A stretch of 64,000 nt of DNA from Pseudomonas viridiflava (GTDB taxonomy: Bacteria; Pseudomonadota; Gammaproteobacteria; Pseudomonadales; Pseudomonadaceae), in assembly GCF_900589395.1 (NCBI RefSeq), contig NZ_UUIS01000061.1:180319-244318 (forward strand), read 5' to 3'. The notes under the pieces were generated by a model. The model made no database searches. It had not been told where the DNA came from and saw nothing but the letters and a program-made list of their open reading frames with translations. The translations under genes were made by a program, and so were the position numbers. Shown here one piece after another: positions 53,820-63,251 of the stretch. Positions within the stretch are counted from its first letter, which is position 1; each line of letters opens with the position of its first letter.

Positions 53820-54791
53820 ATGACTCTTTTCCCGACCCTTATCGACCTGCCCCGCCAGCTGCGCCACCCTCAGGTGCGTGACCTGGCCTGGGTGATCATC
53901 GCGCCGCCGATGCTGGCGCAGACGCCGTGGCCGCAGCGCCATCCCTTGAGCGGCAGTGACTGGGTGCAGGCCCCGCAGGCCCTGGCGGATTTTCTGCTGG
54001 CCCTGGACCGGGCACCGGCGCCGCTCGAACAGTGGCTGGCGCAGGCGACCACCCAGCGGCTGGGACGCTATTACGAACGGCTCTGGCAGTTTGCGGCCGG
54101 GCAGGCGCCGGGGGTGGCGATCATTGCTGCCAACCTGCCGATCCGGGCCGATGGCCTGACACTGGGCGAGCTGGACCTTGTGTTGCGTGATCGTGACGGG
54201 GTGCACCATGTGGAACTGGCGATCAAGCTGTATCTGGGTCCGCAGGACGGTGACGGCCATGACCCGGCCACCTGGCTGGGGCCTGGCTCCAATGACCGGC
54301 TGGACCGCAAACTGGCGCACCTGAGTGGGCATCAGTTGCCGATGTCGGCACGCCCGCAAGGCCGGGCCAGCCTGGGTGAACTGGGAATCGATGAGTTCAG
54401 TGCCCAGCTGTGGCTGGGCGGTTACCTGCTGTACCCGTGGCCCGGTCAGGCACAGCCGCCGCTGGGGGCTCATCCGCACCACCTCAAGGGCCGCTGGCTG
54501 CATCAGCGTGACTGGCCGGCCTTCATTGCCCAGAGCCTGCCGGGCCATTGGCAGCCCTTGCCACGCCAGGCCTGGCTGGCACCGGCGCGTTATCAACAGG
54601 TGTGGAGTGCCGGGCAGATGCAAGCCTGGCTGGAACAGCTCGACCCGCTGGCCCCGGCGCAGTTGCTGGTGCGCCTGGCGCAGCAGGCCGACGGTGACTG
54701 GCACGAGGCCGAGCGGCTGTTTCTGGTGGCCGATGCCTGGCCGGCGCTGGACGACACCGCCCGCCGCCCGCTGGACGCTCCAGCCCGCTGA
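53820..54791 (+). CDS. DUF1853 family protein
   Basis: A 323 aa protein matching DUF1853 in length and in sequences such as PQVRDLAWVIIAPPMLAQTP near the start, ERLWQFAAGQAPGVAIIAAN, then GELDLVLRDRDGVHHVELAI with a D-hydrophobic-E-x-K-like strand arrangement resembling restriction-endonuclease folds (ELDLVL...HVELAIKLYLG). The ATG at 53820 is preferred; a 41-codon upstream extension has no ribosome-binding site. Function unknown; nuclease fold is speculation. Confidence 0.8.
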   Translation: MTLFPTLIDLPRQLRHPQVRDLAWVIIAPPMLAQTPWPQRHPLSGSDWVQAPQALADFLLALDRAPAPLEQWLAQATTQRLGRYYERLWQFAAGQAPGVAIIAANLPIRADGLTLGELDLVLRDRDGVHHVELAIKLYLGPQDGDGHDPATWLGPGSNDRLDRKLAHLSGHQLPMSARPQGRASLGELGIDEFSAQLWLGGYLLYPWPGQAQPPLGAHPHHLKGRWLHQRDWPAFIAQSLPGHWQPLPRQAWLAPARYQQVWSAGQMQAWLEQLDPLAPAQLLVRLAQQADGDWHEAERLFLVADAWPALDDTARRPLDAPAR

Positions 54792-54806
54792 TGTACGCCG
54801 CCCGGC

Positions 54807-56018
54807 TTATTTCTTCATGCGCGGCAGCAGCACCGTGAGGATGCCCAGCAGCGGCAGGAACGAGCACAGGTGGTAGACGTAATTGATGCCATGGCTGTCG
54901 GCCAGCAGGCCCAGGGTCCCCGCGCCGATGCCACTCAAGCCGAACATCAGGCCGAAGAAGATCCCGGCGATCATGCCGACGTTGCCCGGCACCAGTTCCT
55001 GGGCGTAGACCACGATGGCCGAGAACGCCGAGGCCAGGATGAAGCCGATGATCACGCTCAGCACGCTGGTCCAGAACAGGTCGGCATACGGCAGCGCCAG
55101 GGTGAATGGCGCCGCGCCCAGGATCGAGAACCAGATCACCGCCTTGCGCCCGATGCGGTCGCCGATCGGGCCGCCGAAGAAGGTGCCCGCCGCCACCGCG
55201 CCCAGGAACAGGAACAGGTGCAACTGCGAACTGGCCACCGACAGCTGGAATTTCTCGATCAGGTAGAAGGTGTAGTAGCTGGTCAGGCTGGTCATGTACC
55301 AGAACTTGGAGAAGATCAGCAGCGCCAGGATGATCAGCGAGAAGATGACCTGCCGGCGCGTCAGCCCATGGGTCGCGGCCTGGCCGGACTTGAGCTTGAA
55401 CAGGGTCAGGTGCGCCTTGTACCAGCGGCTGATGGCCCACAGCAGGCCCAGCGCCAGCAAGGCAATCACGCCGATGAAGATCACATTGCCCTGGCCGAAC
55501 GGAATGATGATCGCCGCCGCCAGCAACGGGCCGATGGCGGTGCCGGTGTTGCCGCCGACCTGAAAGGTCGACTGCGCCAGGCCGAATCGCCCGCCCGAGG
55601 CCAGCCGGGCAATGCGCGAGGCTTCGGGGTGGAAGGTCGAGGAGCCGATGCCGATCAGGGCCGCAGCCAGCAGGATCATTTCGAAGCTGTTGGCCTGCGA
55701 CATCAATACGATGCCCACCAGGGTGCACACCGACCCCATCGGCAACACCAGCGGGTTGGGATGGCGGTCGGTGTAATAGCCCACCCAGGGTTGCAACAGC
55801 GAGGCGGTTATCTGGAATGTCAGGGTGATCATGCCGATCTGGGCAAAGCTCAGGTCATAGCTGGCCTTGAGCATGGGGTAGATCGACGGCAGGATCGCCT
55901 GGATCAGGTCATTGATCAGGTGCGCCAGGGCCACCGCACCAATGATGCGCATGACCAGCGGGCTGGATTGGGGGGTCGTCGAAGCCGCCGCAGGGGCGGA
56001 TTGGGCGCTGAGCGACAT
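54807..56018 (-). CDS. MFS transporter of the fosmidomycin-resistance (Fsr) family
   Basis: A 403 aa, 12-helix inner-membrane transporter. The sequence ALAHLINDLIQAILPSIYPM followed by ASYDLSFAQIGMITLTFQIT, and GIGSSTFHPEASRIARLASG in the first half, are characteristic of Fsr-type MFS exporters. Likely exports small hydrophilic compounds; actual substrate unknown. Convergent with the DUF1853 gene, 15 bases away. Confidence 0.85.
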   Translation of the reverse strand: MSLSAQSAPAAASTTPQSSPLVMRIIGAVALAHLINDLIQAILPSIYPMLKASYDLSFAQIGMITLTFQITASLLQPWVGYYTDRHPNPLVLPMGSVCTLVGIVLMSQANSFEMILLAAALIGIGSSTFHPEASRIARLASGGRFGLAQSTFQVGGNTGTAIGPLLAAAIIIPFGQGNVIFIGVIALLALGLLWAISRWYKAHLTLFKLKSGQAATHGLTRRQVIFSLIILALLIFSKFWYMTSLTSYYTFYLIEKFQLSVASSQLHLFLFLGAVAAGTFFGGPIGDRIGRKAVIWFSILGAAPFTLALPYADLFWTSVLSVIIGFILASAFSAIVVYAQELVPGNVGMIAGIFFGLMFGLSGIGAGTLGLLADSHGINYVYHLCSFLPLLGILTVLLPRMKK

Positions 56019-56198
56019 GAAGAATCTTCCATAGAATCAAGTGGCAGAGGCCCTTGAAGGGATGATTACAAAATGTGTCATTCGCTCAAGAGGCACGCCA
56101 ATGTGCCATTTTTTCGGGCACGCGCGCCATGTTTTATTGCCGGTCTTGCGACAGGGGCGTCGTCCTGGACGCCCCGGCGCTGCGGTTTGTCGACGGCC

Positions 56199-57536
56199 TC
56201 ATGCAATGGAGCGTGCGGCTGCAGGCTTGTCCATCGACGGCACGTCATGCAACGAGATTCGTGAGGTTTCCGGCAGCGCCAGCCCGCCGATCAGCGCCAG
56301 CAGCGCCACGGCCACCAGATAGAAGGCCGGGGCCAAGTTACTGCCGGTGGTCGAGATCAACCAGGTGGCCACCAGTGGCGCGGTGCCGCCGAACAGCGTG
56401 TAGGCCATGTTGTAGGTGATGGCCGAGGCGGTGTAGCGGGTACGGGTCGGGAACACTTCCGACAACAGGGCGGCGGTGACCACGCCGCTGAGCACCGCGC
56501 CCACCGCCAGCAGCATCACACCGGCCACGGAAGCGGCGAACGACCCGGAGCTGGCCATCAGGAATGACGGCAGCACTGCAACGATCAACAGCGCGCAGGT
56601 GGTGACGATGGTCTTGCGCCGCCCGACCTTGTCGGAAAACGCCCCGGCCAGCGGGCAGATGGCGGCGGCAAACAGCAAGGCAATCAGCGCTACCAGCAAG
56701 GCGGTGGCACGGCTCAGGCCACCGGCCACTTGCAGGTAGGTGGCGAAATAGGTGGTGAACATATAGAACGACAGCGCCGTCAGCGAGACGAAGGCGCCCA
56801 GGCACAGCATGGGCCGGGCTTGTCGGGTCAGGGTTTCCTTCAAGGGTGAATGGGCCACGGCGTGTTCGTCGCTGACGGCCTGGAAGGCCGGGGTTTCTTC
56901 CAGCTGCCAGCGCAGGTACAGACCGATCAGGCCCATGGGGGCGGCAATCAGGAACGGCAGGCGCCAGCCCCAGCTGGCCATCACTTCAGCCGACAGCGAG
57001 GCTTCCAGTACGTAGGCAAAGACCGCAGCGGTGGCAAATGCCGAGAAGGTCGACACCGGCAGAAAGCTGCCATACCAGGCACGCCGGTCATTGGGCGCAT
57101 GCTCCATGACATAGGCACAGGCCCCGGCGTATTCGCCACCGGCCGAGAAGCCCTGGGCGCAGCGAATCAGGGTCAGCAACACCGGCGCCATCACGCCGAT
57201 GCTGGCGTAGGTCGGCAGCAGGCCGATCAGGGTGGTGGCAGCGGCCATCAGCAGGATGGTCATGGCCAGGGTGCGCTTGCGCCCGATACGGTCGCCCAGC
57301 ATGCCGAAGAAGATGCCGCCCAGGGGCCGGAAGGCAAAGGCCACGGCGAACACGGCGAAGGTCTTGAGCAGCGCCACGCTGGGGTCGCCGCTGGGGAAGA
57401 ACAGCAAGGCAATGGTGGTGGCCAGAAAGCCGTACACGGCGAAATCGAACCATTCGACGAAGTTGCCAATGGCCGCGGCGACGATGACTTTTCTCAGGGT
57501 GGCAGGATCGACCTGCTCGACAGCAGTGGTTGTCAT
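56199..57536 (-). CDS. MFS transporter, metabolite:H+ symporter (MHS) family
   Basis: A 445 aa, 12-helix inner-membrane transporter. AAAIGNFVEWFDFAVYGFLA at residues 21-40, FRPLGGIFFGMLGDRIGRKR near 77-95 and RCAQGFSAGGEYAGACAYVM near 130-150 are MHS hallmarks, as in ProP and KgtP. The substrate is not readable; ProP-like osmolytes or dicarboxylates are candidates. The ATG at 57536 is the family start; the longer frame upstream is translated repeat DNA. Confidence 0.87.
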   Translation of the reverse strand: MTTTAVEQVDPATLRKVIVAAAIGNFVEWFDFAVYGFLATTIALLFFPSGDPSVALLKTFAVFAVAFAFRPLGGIFFGMLGDRIGRKRTLAMTILLMAAATTLIGLLPTYASIGVMAPVLLTLIRCAQGFSAGGEYAGACAYVMEHAPNDRRAWYGSFLPVSTFSAFATAAVFAYVLEASLSAEVMASWGWRLPFLIAAPMGLIGLYLRWQLEETPAFQAVSDEHAVAHSPLKETLTRQARPMLCLGAFVSLTALSFYMFTTYFATYLQVAGGLSRATALLVALIALLFAAAICPLAGAFSDKVGRRKTIVTTCALLIVAVLPSFLMASSGSFAASVAGVMLLAVGAVLSGVVTAALLSEVFPTRTRYTASAITYNMAYTLFGGTAPLVATWLISTTGSNLAPAFYLVAVALLALIGGLALPETSRISLHDVPSMDKPAAARSIA

Positions 57537-57655
57537 GTGGACCTCGGCGCGTTGATCGGGACTGAATCGATTATCCGCAGCCTGCAAGCCCCGCCTCGCT
57601 CTGAAAGGGGCGTCGACGTAGTCAAGACCGACATGCTTGCTACCTGGCAACCATC

Positions 57656-57849
57656 GTAGGAGCGCGCTCTGCCCGCGACCGAGTGCGCAGCGCTCGCAAA
57701 AATTGTGTGGCCGCTGAAAATTTACGACTGCTGCGCAGCCGGTCGCGGTGGTCCGGCATTCCGGCAGAGCGCAGCGCTCGCAAAATTGATTAAACGCCAC
57801 AATTTTACGACTGCTAACGCAGCCGGTCGCGGGCAGAGCGCGCTCCTAC
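57656..57849. repeat. compound palindromic intergenic repeat, copy 4
   Basis: Starts GTAGGAGCGCGCTCTGCCCG and ends with the mirror CGGGCAGAGCGCGCTCCTAC, enclosing two further repeat units with GCAGCGCTCGCAAAA, AAATTTACGACTGCT and GGTGGTCCGGCATTCCGGCA. It is the longest copy of the family seen at 24131, 28239 and 33193 and looks like nested units. It separates the MHS transporter promoter from the PLP-enzyme gene. Confidence 0.8.
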
Positions 57850-57885
57850 CGCGGTCCTATGGTGGCTGCGCGGGTGATCTGGGTC

Positions 57886-58788
57886 TTATGGGCGGTGGCC
57901 TTGCAGGCCGCCGGTGTGGATGAAGATCAGGCGGGTGCCGGGGGCGAAGCGGTCTTGGCTGACGGCATCGTGCAGCGCCAGCAGGGCCTTGCCGGTGTAC
58001 AGCGGCTCCAGCGGTACACCGCTGTACGCTTCGCACTGAGCCATGAACGCCAGCAGTTGGGCATCGGTTCTGGCAAAGCCGCCGCGGCTGGCGTCGATCA
58101 GTTGATAGCCGCTGCCGGCGTGCTCAACCAGTGCCGCGACATTTTCCGCCACGCCGTGATCAGCCGGCACCGCCAGCGCGCCGTAGACCGGATGCGCACC
58201 GGCCTCGACGCGCACCAGACCGGCCAGGGTGGTGCCAGTGCCGGCAGCCAGCCACCAGCCGTGGTAGTCGCGCCAGCCCAGGCCGGCCAGCTGATTGCGC
58301 GCCAGGGTCACGATATCCGCACAGCCGACCGTGCCGGCCAGTCCGCCGCCGCCCTCGGCAATCGGGTACAGGCCGGGATACTGCGCCTGCCAGGGCAGCC
58401 AGAAACCGGCCTGGTGACGCTCCCGGTAACCGGCGTAACCCAGCCAGTGCACGTGCATGCCGAACGCTTGCAGGTCCTGCACAGTGGGCGTCTGTTGCGC
58501 ATGGCCGCGCAGCAGGCCGACAGTCGCAAAACCGAAACGCTGGCCGGCGGCGGCCAGTGCGTGCAGGTGATTGGAGTGCGCGCCGCCCAGGCTCATCAGC
58601 CCGGTCGCCCCTTGCTGTACGGCGCAGTGCAGGTGTTGGCGCAGCTTGAACCACTTATTGCCACTGATCAGCGGGTCGATCAGGTCCAGGCGCAGGATCG
58701 CCACCTCGATTCCGGCCTGGTGCAACCAAGGCAAGGTCAGCGGTTGCAACGGGGCCTGGGGTTGCCAGGCCAGGGCAGCGTGGATCAT
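57886..58788 (-). CDS. PLP-dependent ACC deaminase / D-cysteine desulfhydrase family enzyme
   Basis: A 300 aa fold-type II pyridoxal-phosphate enzyme. The PLP lysine is in ISGNKWFKLR (residue ~45), with LGGAHSNHLHALAAAG near 68-83 and the phosphate loop AAGTGTTLAGLV near 181-192. Members act on 1-aminocyclopropane-1-carboxylate or D-cysteine; many Pseudomonas members are annotated ACC deaminase without having that activity. At 300 aa it is shorter than true AcdS (about 338), so D-cysteine desulfhydrase-like activity is more likely. Confidence 0.85.
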   Translation of the reverse strand: MIHAALAWQPQAPLQPLTLPWLHQAGIEVAILRLDLIDPLISGNKWFKLRQHLHCAVQQGATGLMSLGGAHSNHLHALAAAGQRFGFATVGLLRGHAQQTPTVQDLQAFGMHVHWLGYAGYRERHQAGFWLPWQAQYPGLYPIAEGGGGLAGTVGCADIVTLARNQLAGLGWRDYHGWWLAAGTGTTLAGLVRVEAGAHPVYGALAVPADHGVAENVAALVEHAGSGYQLIDASRGGFARTDAQLLAFMAQCEAYSGVPLEPLYTGKALLALHDAVSQDRFAPGTRLIFIHTGGLQGHRP

Positions 58789-58827
58789 GGCAGGTCGGTC
58801 GGTGACAAGGGGCGCCAGTCTACAGGT

Positions 58828-60864
58828 CTACAGGGCCGCCGCCAGTCGCGACCCCTGATCGATGGCCCGTTTGGCGTCCAGCTCGCTGGCCACGTCGGCA
58901 CCGCCGATCAGGTGCACGCGCTGTCCGCCTTCGACCAGCGCGTCATGCAGCTCGCGCAACGGGTCTTGTCCGGCGCAGATGACGATGTTGTCCACCGCCA
59001 GCACTTGCGGCTCACCCTCCCCCACACGGATGTGCAGCCCGGCGTCGTCGATCTGCAGGTACTGCACGCCGCTGATCATCTGCACCTGGCGGTTCTTCAG
59101 GCCGGTGCGATGAATCCAGCCGGTGGTCTTGCCCAGCCCGTCGCCGACCTTGGAGGCCTTGCGCTGCAAGAGAAATACCTCGCGAGCCGGTGCTTCGACC
59201 TCGGGCTTGATGCCGGTGACGCCGCCGCGCGCCTGCAAACGGGTGTCGATGCCCCACTCTTTCCAGAACGCCTCACGCTCCAGGCTGGTGGAGGTGCCCT
59301 GGTGCACGAGAAATTCCGACACGTCGAAACCGATGCCGCCGGCCCCGATCACTGCCACCCGATGCCCGACCGGGCGATGCTGGCCGATGACCTCCAGATA
59401 GCTCAGGACCTTGGGGTGCTCGATGCCGGGAATCGCCGGCAACCGCGGGGTGATGCCGGTGGCCAGCAGCACCTCGTCGAAGCCCTGCGCCAGCAGCTCC
59501 GGTGCGGTGACGCGGGTATTGAGGCGCACCTCGACCCCGGTGTTTTGCAATTGGCGGCCAAAGTAGCGCAGGGTTTCGAAGAACTCTTCCTTGCCGGGAA
59601 TCTGCTTGGCGATATTGAACTGCCCGCCGATGACGCCGGCCGACTCGAACAGCGTTACTTGGTGGCCGCGTCCCGCCGCCACGGTGGCCGCTGCCAGCCC
59701 GGCGGGGCCGGCGCCGACCACGGCGATGCGCCTGGGCTGTTGGGTGGGCACGTAGTTGAGTTCGGTTTCATGACAGGCGCGCGGGTTGACCAGGCAACTG
59801 GTCAGCTTGCCGGCAAAGATATGGTCCAGGCACGCCTGGTTGCAGCCGATGCAGGTGTTGATGTCGGCGGCGCGTCCGGCGGCGGCCTTGTTGATGAATT
59901 CAGGGTCGGCCAGGAACGGCCGGGCCATGGACACCATGTCGGCATCGCCTTCGCGCAGCACCTGCTCGGCCACCTCGGGGGTGTTGATGCGGTTGGTGGT
60001 GATCAGCGGAATCGAGACGGCGCCCTTGAGGTGCGCGGTGACCTTGCTGAACGCCGCGCGCGGCACCTTGGTGGCAATGGTCGGGATGCGCGCCTCGTGC
60101 CAGCCGATGCCGGTGTTGATCAGCGTGGCACCGACCCGTTCGACCGCCTGGGCCAGCAGCACGATCTCTTCCCAGTCGCTGCCGCCTTCGACCAGGTCGA
60201 GCATCGACAGGCGATAAATGATGATGAAGTCCTGCCCCACTGCTTCGCGTACCCGGCGCACGATCTCCACCGGCAGGCGCATGCGGTTCTCATAGCTGCC
60301 GCCCCAGCGGTCGGTGCGCTGGTTGGTGCGCGCGGCCAGGAACTGATTGATGAAGTAGCCTTCGGAGCCCATGATTTCGACGCCGTCATAACCGGCCTCG
60401 CGTGCCAGGCGGGCGCAGGTGACAAAGTCTTGGATCTGCTTTTCGATGCCGTCTTCGTCCAGCTCGCGCGGCGTGAACGGGTTGATCGGCGCCTGGATCG
60501 CGCTGGGGGCCACCAGTCTGGGGCTGTAGGCGTAGCGCCCGGTGTGCAGGATCTGCATGCAGATCTTGCTGCCGGCGGCATGCACCGCGTCGGTCACGAC
60601 CCGGTGCCGGGCCGCTTCTTCGGAGGTGGTCATCTTGGCCGCGCCCTTGTAGGTCACGCCCTCTTCGTTGGGGGCGATGCCGCCGGTGACGATCAGGCCG
60701 ACGCCGCCCCGGGCGCGTTCGGCAAAATAGGCCGCCATGCGCTCGAACCCGCCGGGCTGTTCTTCCAGGCCGGTGTGCATCGAGCCCATCAGGGCGCGGT
60801 TGCGCAAGGTGGTGAACCCCAGGTTCAGCGGGGCGAGCAGGTGCGGGTAGGCGGCGGTGCTCAT
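58828..60864 (-). CDS. fadH: NADPH-dependent 2,4-dienoyl-CoA reductase
   Basis: A 678 aa iron-sulfur flavoenzyme for beta-oxidation of polyunsaturated fatty acids. The N-terminal half is an Old-Yellow-Enzyme FMN barrel (FTTLRNRALMGSMHTGLEE, GSEGYFINQFLAARTNQRTD RWGG-type motif). The 4Fe-4S cluster motif CIGCNQACLD...C lies near residue 336-350. The C-terminal half has FAD (VVGAGPAGLAAATVAAGRG) and NADPH (VAVIGAGGIGFDVSEFL) sites. Length and order match E. coli FadH. Confidence 0.95.
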   Translation of the reverse strand: MSTAAYPHLLAPLNLGFTTLRNRALMGSMHTGLEEQPGGFERMAAYFAERARGGVGLIVTGGIAPNEEGVTYKGAAKMTTSEEAARHRVVTDAVHAAGSKICMQILHTGRYAYSPRLVAPSAIQAPINPFTPRELDEDGIEKQIQDFVTCARLAREAGYDGVEIMGSEGYFINQFLAARTNQRTDRWGGSYENRMRLPVEIVRRVREAVGQDFIIIYRLSMLDLVEGGSDWEEIVLLAQAVERVGATLINTGIGWHEARIPTIATKVPRAAFSKVTAHLKGAVSIPLITTNRINTPEVAEQVLREGDADMVSMARPFLADPEFINKAAAGRAADINTCIGCNQACLDHIFAGKLTSCLVNPRACHETELNYVPTQQPRRIAVVGAGPAGLAAATVAAGRGHQVTLFESAGVIGGQFNIAKQIPGKEEFFETLRYFGRQLQNTGVEVRLNTRVTAPELLAQGFDEVLLATGITPRLPAIPGIEHPKVLSYLEVIGQHRPVGHRVAVIGAGGIGFDVSEFLVHQGTSTSLEREAFWKEWGIDTRLQARGGVTGIKPEVEAPAREVFLLQRKASKVGDGLGKTTGWIHRTGLKNRQVQMISGVQYLQIDDAGLHIRVGEGEPQVLAVDNIVICAGQDPLRELHDALVEGGQRVHLIGGADVASELDAKRAIDQGSRLAAAL

Positions 60865-61080
60865 GGTCAGGCTCCAGCAAGGTCATCACGGAAAGGGCGG
60901 GAGTCTCGGGGCTCCCTTATCGCTGTGTATCGTTCTGTTGCCCACAGTAAATAGCCCGGCCACCTCACTCAATGACCGAAACTGACAACTCACTGATCGG
61001 GATGCGCAACCCGGGCTTGGCAAGCTGTCAGCCGCGCCCTACCCTAGTCGACAATTTTCCAACGGTAGCGGCTGGCCTTC

Positions 61081-62205
61081 ATGCGTAAGATTTTCGGTCT
61101 CGGCCTGGTGGTGCTGGTCGCCGCCGTGCTGCTCAGCTACGGGGTGTGGACCACCCAACGGCCCCTGGGCCATTACCTGTCGGACCTGCGCATCGAGCTG
61201 GTGGCCAGCGACGGTGTGCCGGCCGGGCGCGGCAACCTGCTGGGCATCGAGGCGCGACTGTACCCCACCGACTACCAGGACCTGAACCGCCTGCACCGCA
61301 AGCTGGCCGCCTGGTTGCAACAGGCCCGTGACCAGGGCCTGCTCAACGACAAGACCCTGGTGGTATTGCCCGAGCACATCGGCACCTGGCTGTACGCGGC
61401 CGGCGAAAAGAATCAGTTCTACCAGGCCGACACGGTCGGGCAAGCCATGCAATGGCTGGCCTGGAGCAACCCTGTGCAGTTTGTGCGTGCCATGGCGCAG
61501 GCCGAAGGCCAGCCCTTGCTGGCAGATGCGTACCTGCGCATGAAGGCAAGCCGCATGGCCCACGACTATCAACAGGTGTTCGGCGGCCTGGCACGCGAGT
61601 TTGGCGTCACGCTGGTGGCCGGCTCCGTGGTGTTGCCTGACCCGCGGATCGAAGACGGCCAACTGCACATCGGCAGCGGGCCGCTGTACAACGCCAGCGT
61701 GGTGTTTGCCGCCGACGGCCGGCCACTGGGCCAGCCGCAGCGCCAGATGGCCCCGGACAACCATCAGCGGCGCTACATCAAGGCCGCCGATCCTGCCGAC
61801 CTGCACGTGTTCGACACCCCGGCCGGACGCCTGGGGGTGCTGATCGGCAGTGACAGCCTGCATGCCGATTACTATGCGCGGCTCAACGACCAGGCCGTGC
61901 AGTTGATTGCCGTGCCGGCCTTCTTGCCCAATCGCCAACGCTGGAACCAGCCCTGGCGCGACCGCCGCGGTGTCGACCTGCCGGCCGGCAGCCTGACCGA
62001 GGCCCAGGCCTGGCAACACCTGACCCTGACCGGCCAGGCCCCGCGCAGCACGGCACGGGCCGGGATCAGCGTGTTCATGCAAGGCCAGTTCTGGGACCAG
62101 AGCAGTGCCGGTGAAAGCTTCAGCCATGGGCACCAGGCCGTGCCGGCCGCGCCGCCAGGCGAACCGCCGGCCGGTGGCGCACGCATGATCAACCTGTGGC
62201 TGTGA
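61081..62205 (+). CDS. membrane-anchored nitrilase-fold protein lacking cysteine
   Basis: A 374 aa protein with an N-terminal membrane anchor (IFGLGLVVLVAAVLLSYGVW) and a carbon-nitrogen hydrolase fold. The catalytic Glu region TLVVLPEHIGTW is present and a Lys-bearing stretch QMAPDNHQRRYIKAAD follows, but the nucleophile Cys of the family (typically ICxDS) is replaced: GVLIGSDSLHADYY. There is no Cys anywhere in the protein, so normal amidase chemistry is impossible. Its stop overlaps the AraC-type regulator gene, so the two are co-expressed. Either a binding/scaffold protein or an enzyme with another mechanism. Confidence 0.8.
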   Translation: MRKIFGLGLVVLVAAVLLSYGVWTTQRPLGHYLSDLRIELVASDGVPAGRGNLLGIEARLYPTDYQDLNRLHRKLAAWLQQARDQGLLNDKTLVVLPEHIGTWLYAAGEKNQFYQADTVGQAMQWLAWSNPVQFVRAMAQAEGQPLLADAYLRMKASRMAHDYQQVFGGLAREFGVTLVAGSVVLPDPRIEDGQLHIGSGPLYNASVVFAADGRPLGQPQRQMAPDNHQRRYIKAADPADLHVFDTPAGRLGVLIGSDSLHADYYARLNDQAVQLIAVPAFLPNRQRWNQPWRDRRGVDLPAGSLTEAQAWQHLTLTGQAPRSTARAGISVFMQGQFWDQSSAGESFSHGHQAVPAAPPGEPPAGGARMINLWL

Positions 62206-63251
62206 ATACGCCACGCCCGACCCTGCGCCTGGGGGACTTGTCGGTGGGGTTTATCCACAGCCTGAGCGATGCCGTGCGCAGTTACAGCCATGACCCGGCC
62301 CCGATGCTGGAACAGTACGGCCTGACGCCTGCGCGCATGAGCCAAGCGGGCGCACGGCTGTCGATCCCGCGCTACATGCACCTGGGGCATGCGGCCATCG
62401 AGCTGACTGGCCAGCCCGGACTGGGCTTGCGCATGGGTCGGCTCAGCCGCCTGCCACAGCTCGGGCTGGCCGGCGTCACCGCCGCCCAGGCCCCCACGGT
62501 GTGCGAGGCGGCGCGCACCTTGCTGCGTTTCGAGCCGTTGTATGCCTCCAACTACCGAGGCCAGTCGGCCTTCGAAGAAGACGCCGAGGGCGCCTGGCTG
62601 AATTTTTATTCCATCAGCCCATACAACGCCTACAACCGATTTGTCGTCGACTCGGTGTTCAGCGGCTGGCTGGCGCAATTGACGGCCGTGGCCGGGCAAC
62701 CGGTTGTGGCTCAGCGTATCGAGATCGAATGTGCGGCGCCGGATTACGCGGGCGACTACGCCCCGCTCAGCGAACAGTCCGTCGTCTTCGACGCGAGCGT
62801 CAACCGGCTGCGGCTGGACCGGGCGTGCCTGCAATGGCCCAACCCTGCGCACTGCCCCGGTACGTTCGAGCATCTGCGGCAGTTATGTGAACAGGAACTG
62901 GAGCGTTTGACCCGTACACGCAGCCTGCGCGAACGCATCATCGGCCTGCTGGGACCGTTGCTCAATGGTGGAAGGGAACCGGATCTGGAGGCGGTGGCGG
63001 CCCTGCTCAAGCTGCCGACCTGGACCTTGCGGCGCAAGTTGAGTGATGAGGGCACGCGTTTTCGGGACATACTCAATGACACTCGCCGCGACCTGGCGAT
63101 GGCCTATATCCGCGATACGGAACTGGCATTCGGCGAGATCGCCTACCTGCTCGGGTTTGCCTCGGCAGAGGCCTTTCAGCGCGCCTTCAAACGCTGGAGC
63201 GGGCAGACTCCGGGGGAGTTTCGCCGCCATCAGCGCCAAGGCACTCGATAA
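62196..63251 (+). CDS. AraC family transcriptional regulator
   Basis: A 351 aa regulator. The N-terminal ligand-binding half (residues 1-230) is of the arabinose-binding/OruR type (MLEQYGLTPARMSQAGARLS, LGLRMGRLSRLPQLGLAGVT). The C-terminal double helix-turn-helix covers about 245-345 (VAALLKLPTWTLRRKLSDEG; FGEIAYLLGFASAEAFQRAF; RWSGQTPGEFRRHQ). Start GTG at 62196 overlaps the previous gene by 10 bases; a GTG two codons later is equally possible. Likely regulates its own operon or a nearby catabolic gene. Confidence 0.88.
   Translation: MAVNTPRPTLRLGDLSVGFIHSLSDAVRSYSHDPAPMLEQYGLTPARMSQAGARLSIPRYMHLGHAAIELTGQPGLGLRMGRLSRLPQLGLAGVTAAQAPTVCEAARTLLRFEPLYASNYRGQSAFEEDAEGAWLNFYSISPYNAYNRFVVDSVFSGWLAQLTAVAGQPVVAQRIEIECAAPDYAGDYAPLSEQSVVFDASVNRLRLDRACLQWPNPAHCPGTFEHLRQLCEQELERLTRTRSLRERIIGLLGPLLNGGREPDLEAVAALLKLPTWTLRRKLSDEGTRFRDILNDTRRDLAMAYIRDTELAFGEIAYLLGFASAEAFQRAFKRWSGQTPGEFRRHQRQGTR

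Noticed and set aside
57859..60954. A 1031-codon open frame on the + strand opposite the PLP enzyme and fadH
   Set aside because: It spans two well-supported minus-strand genes and its translation has no recognisable features.
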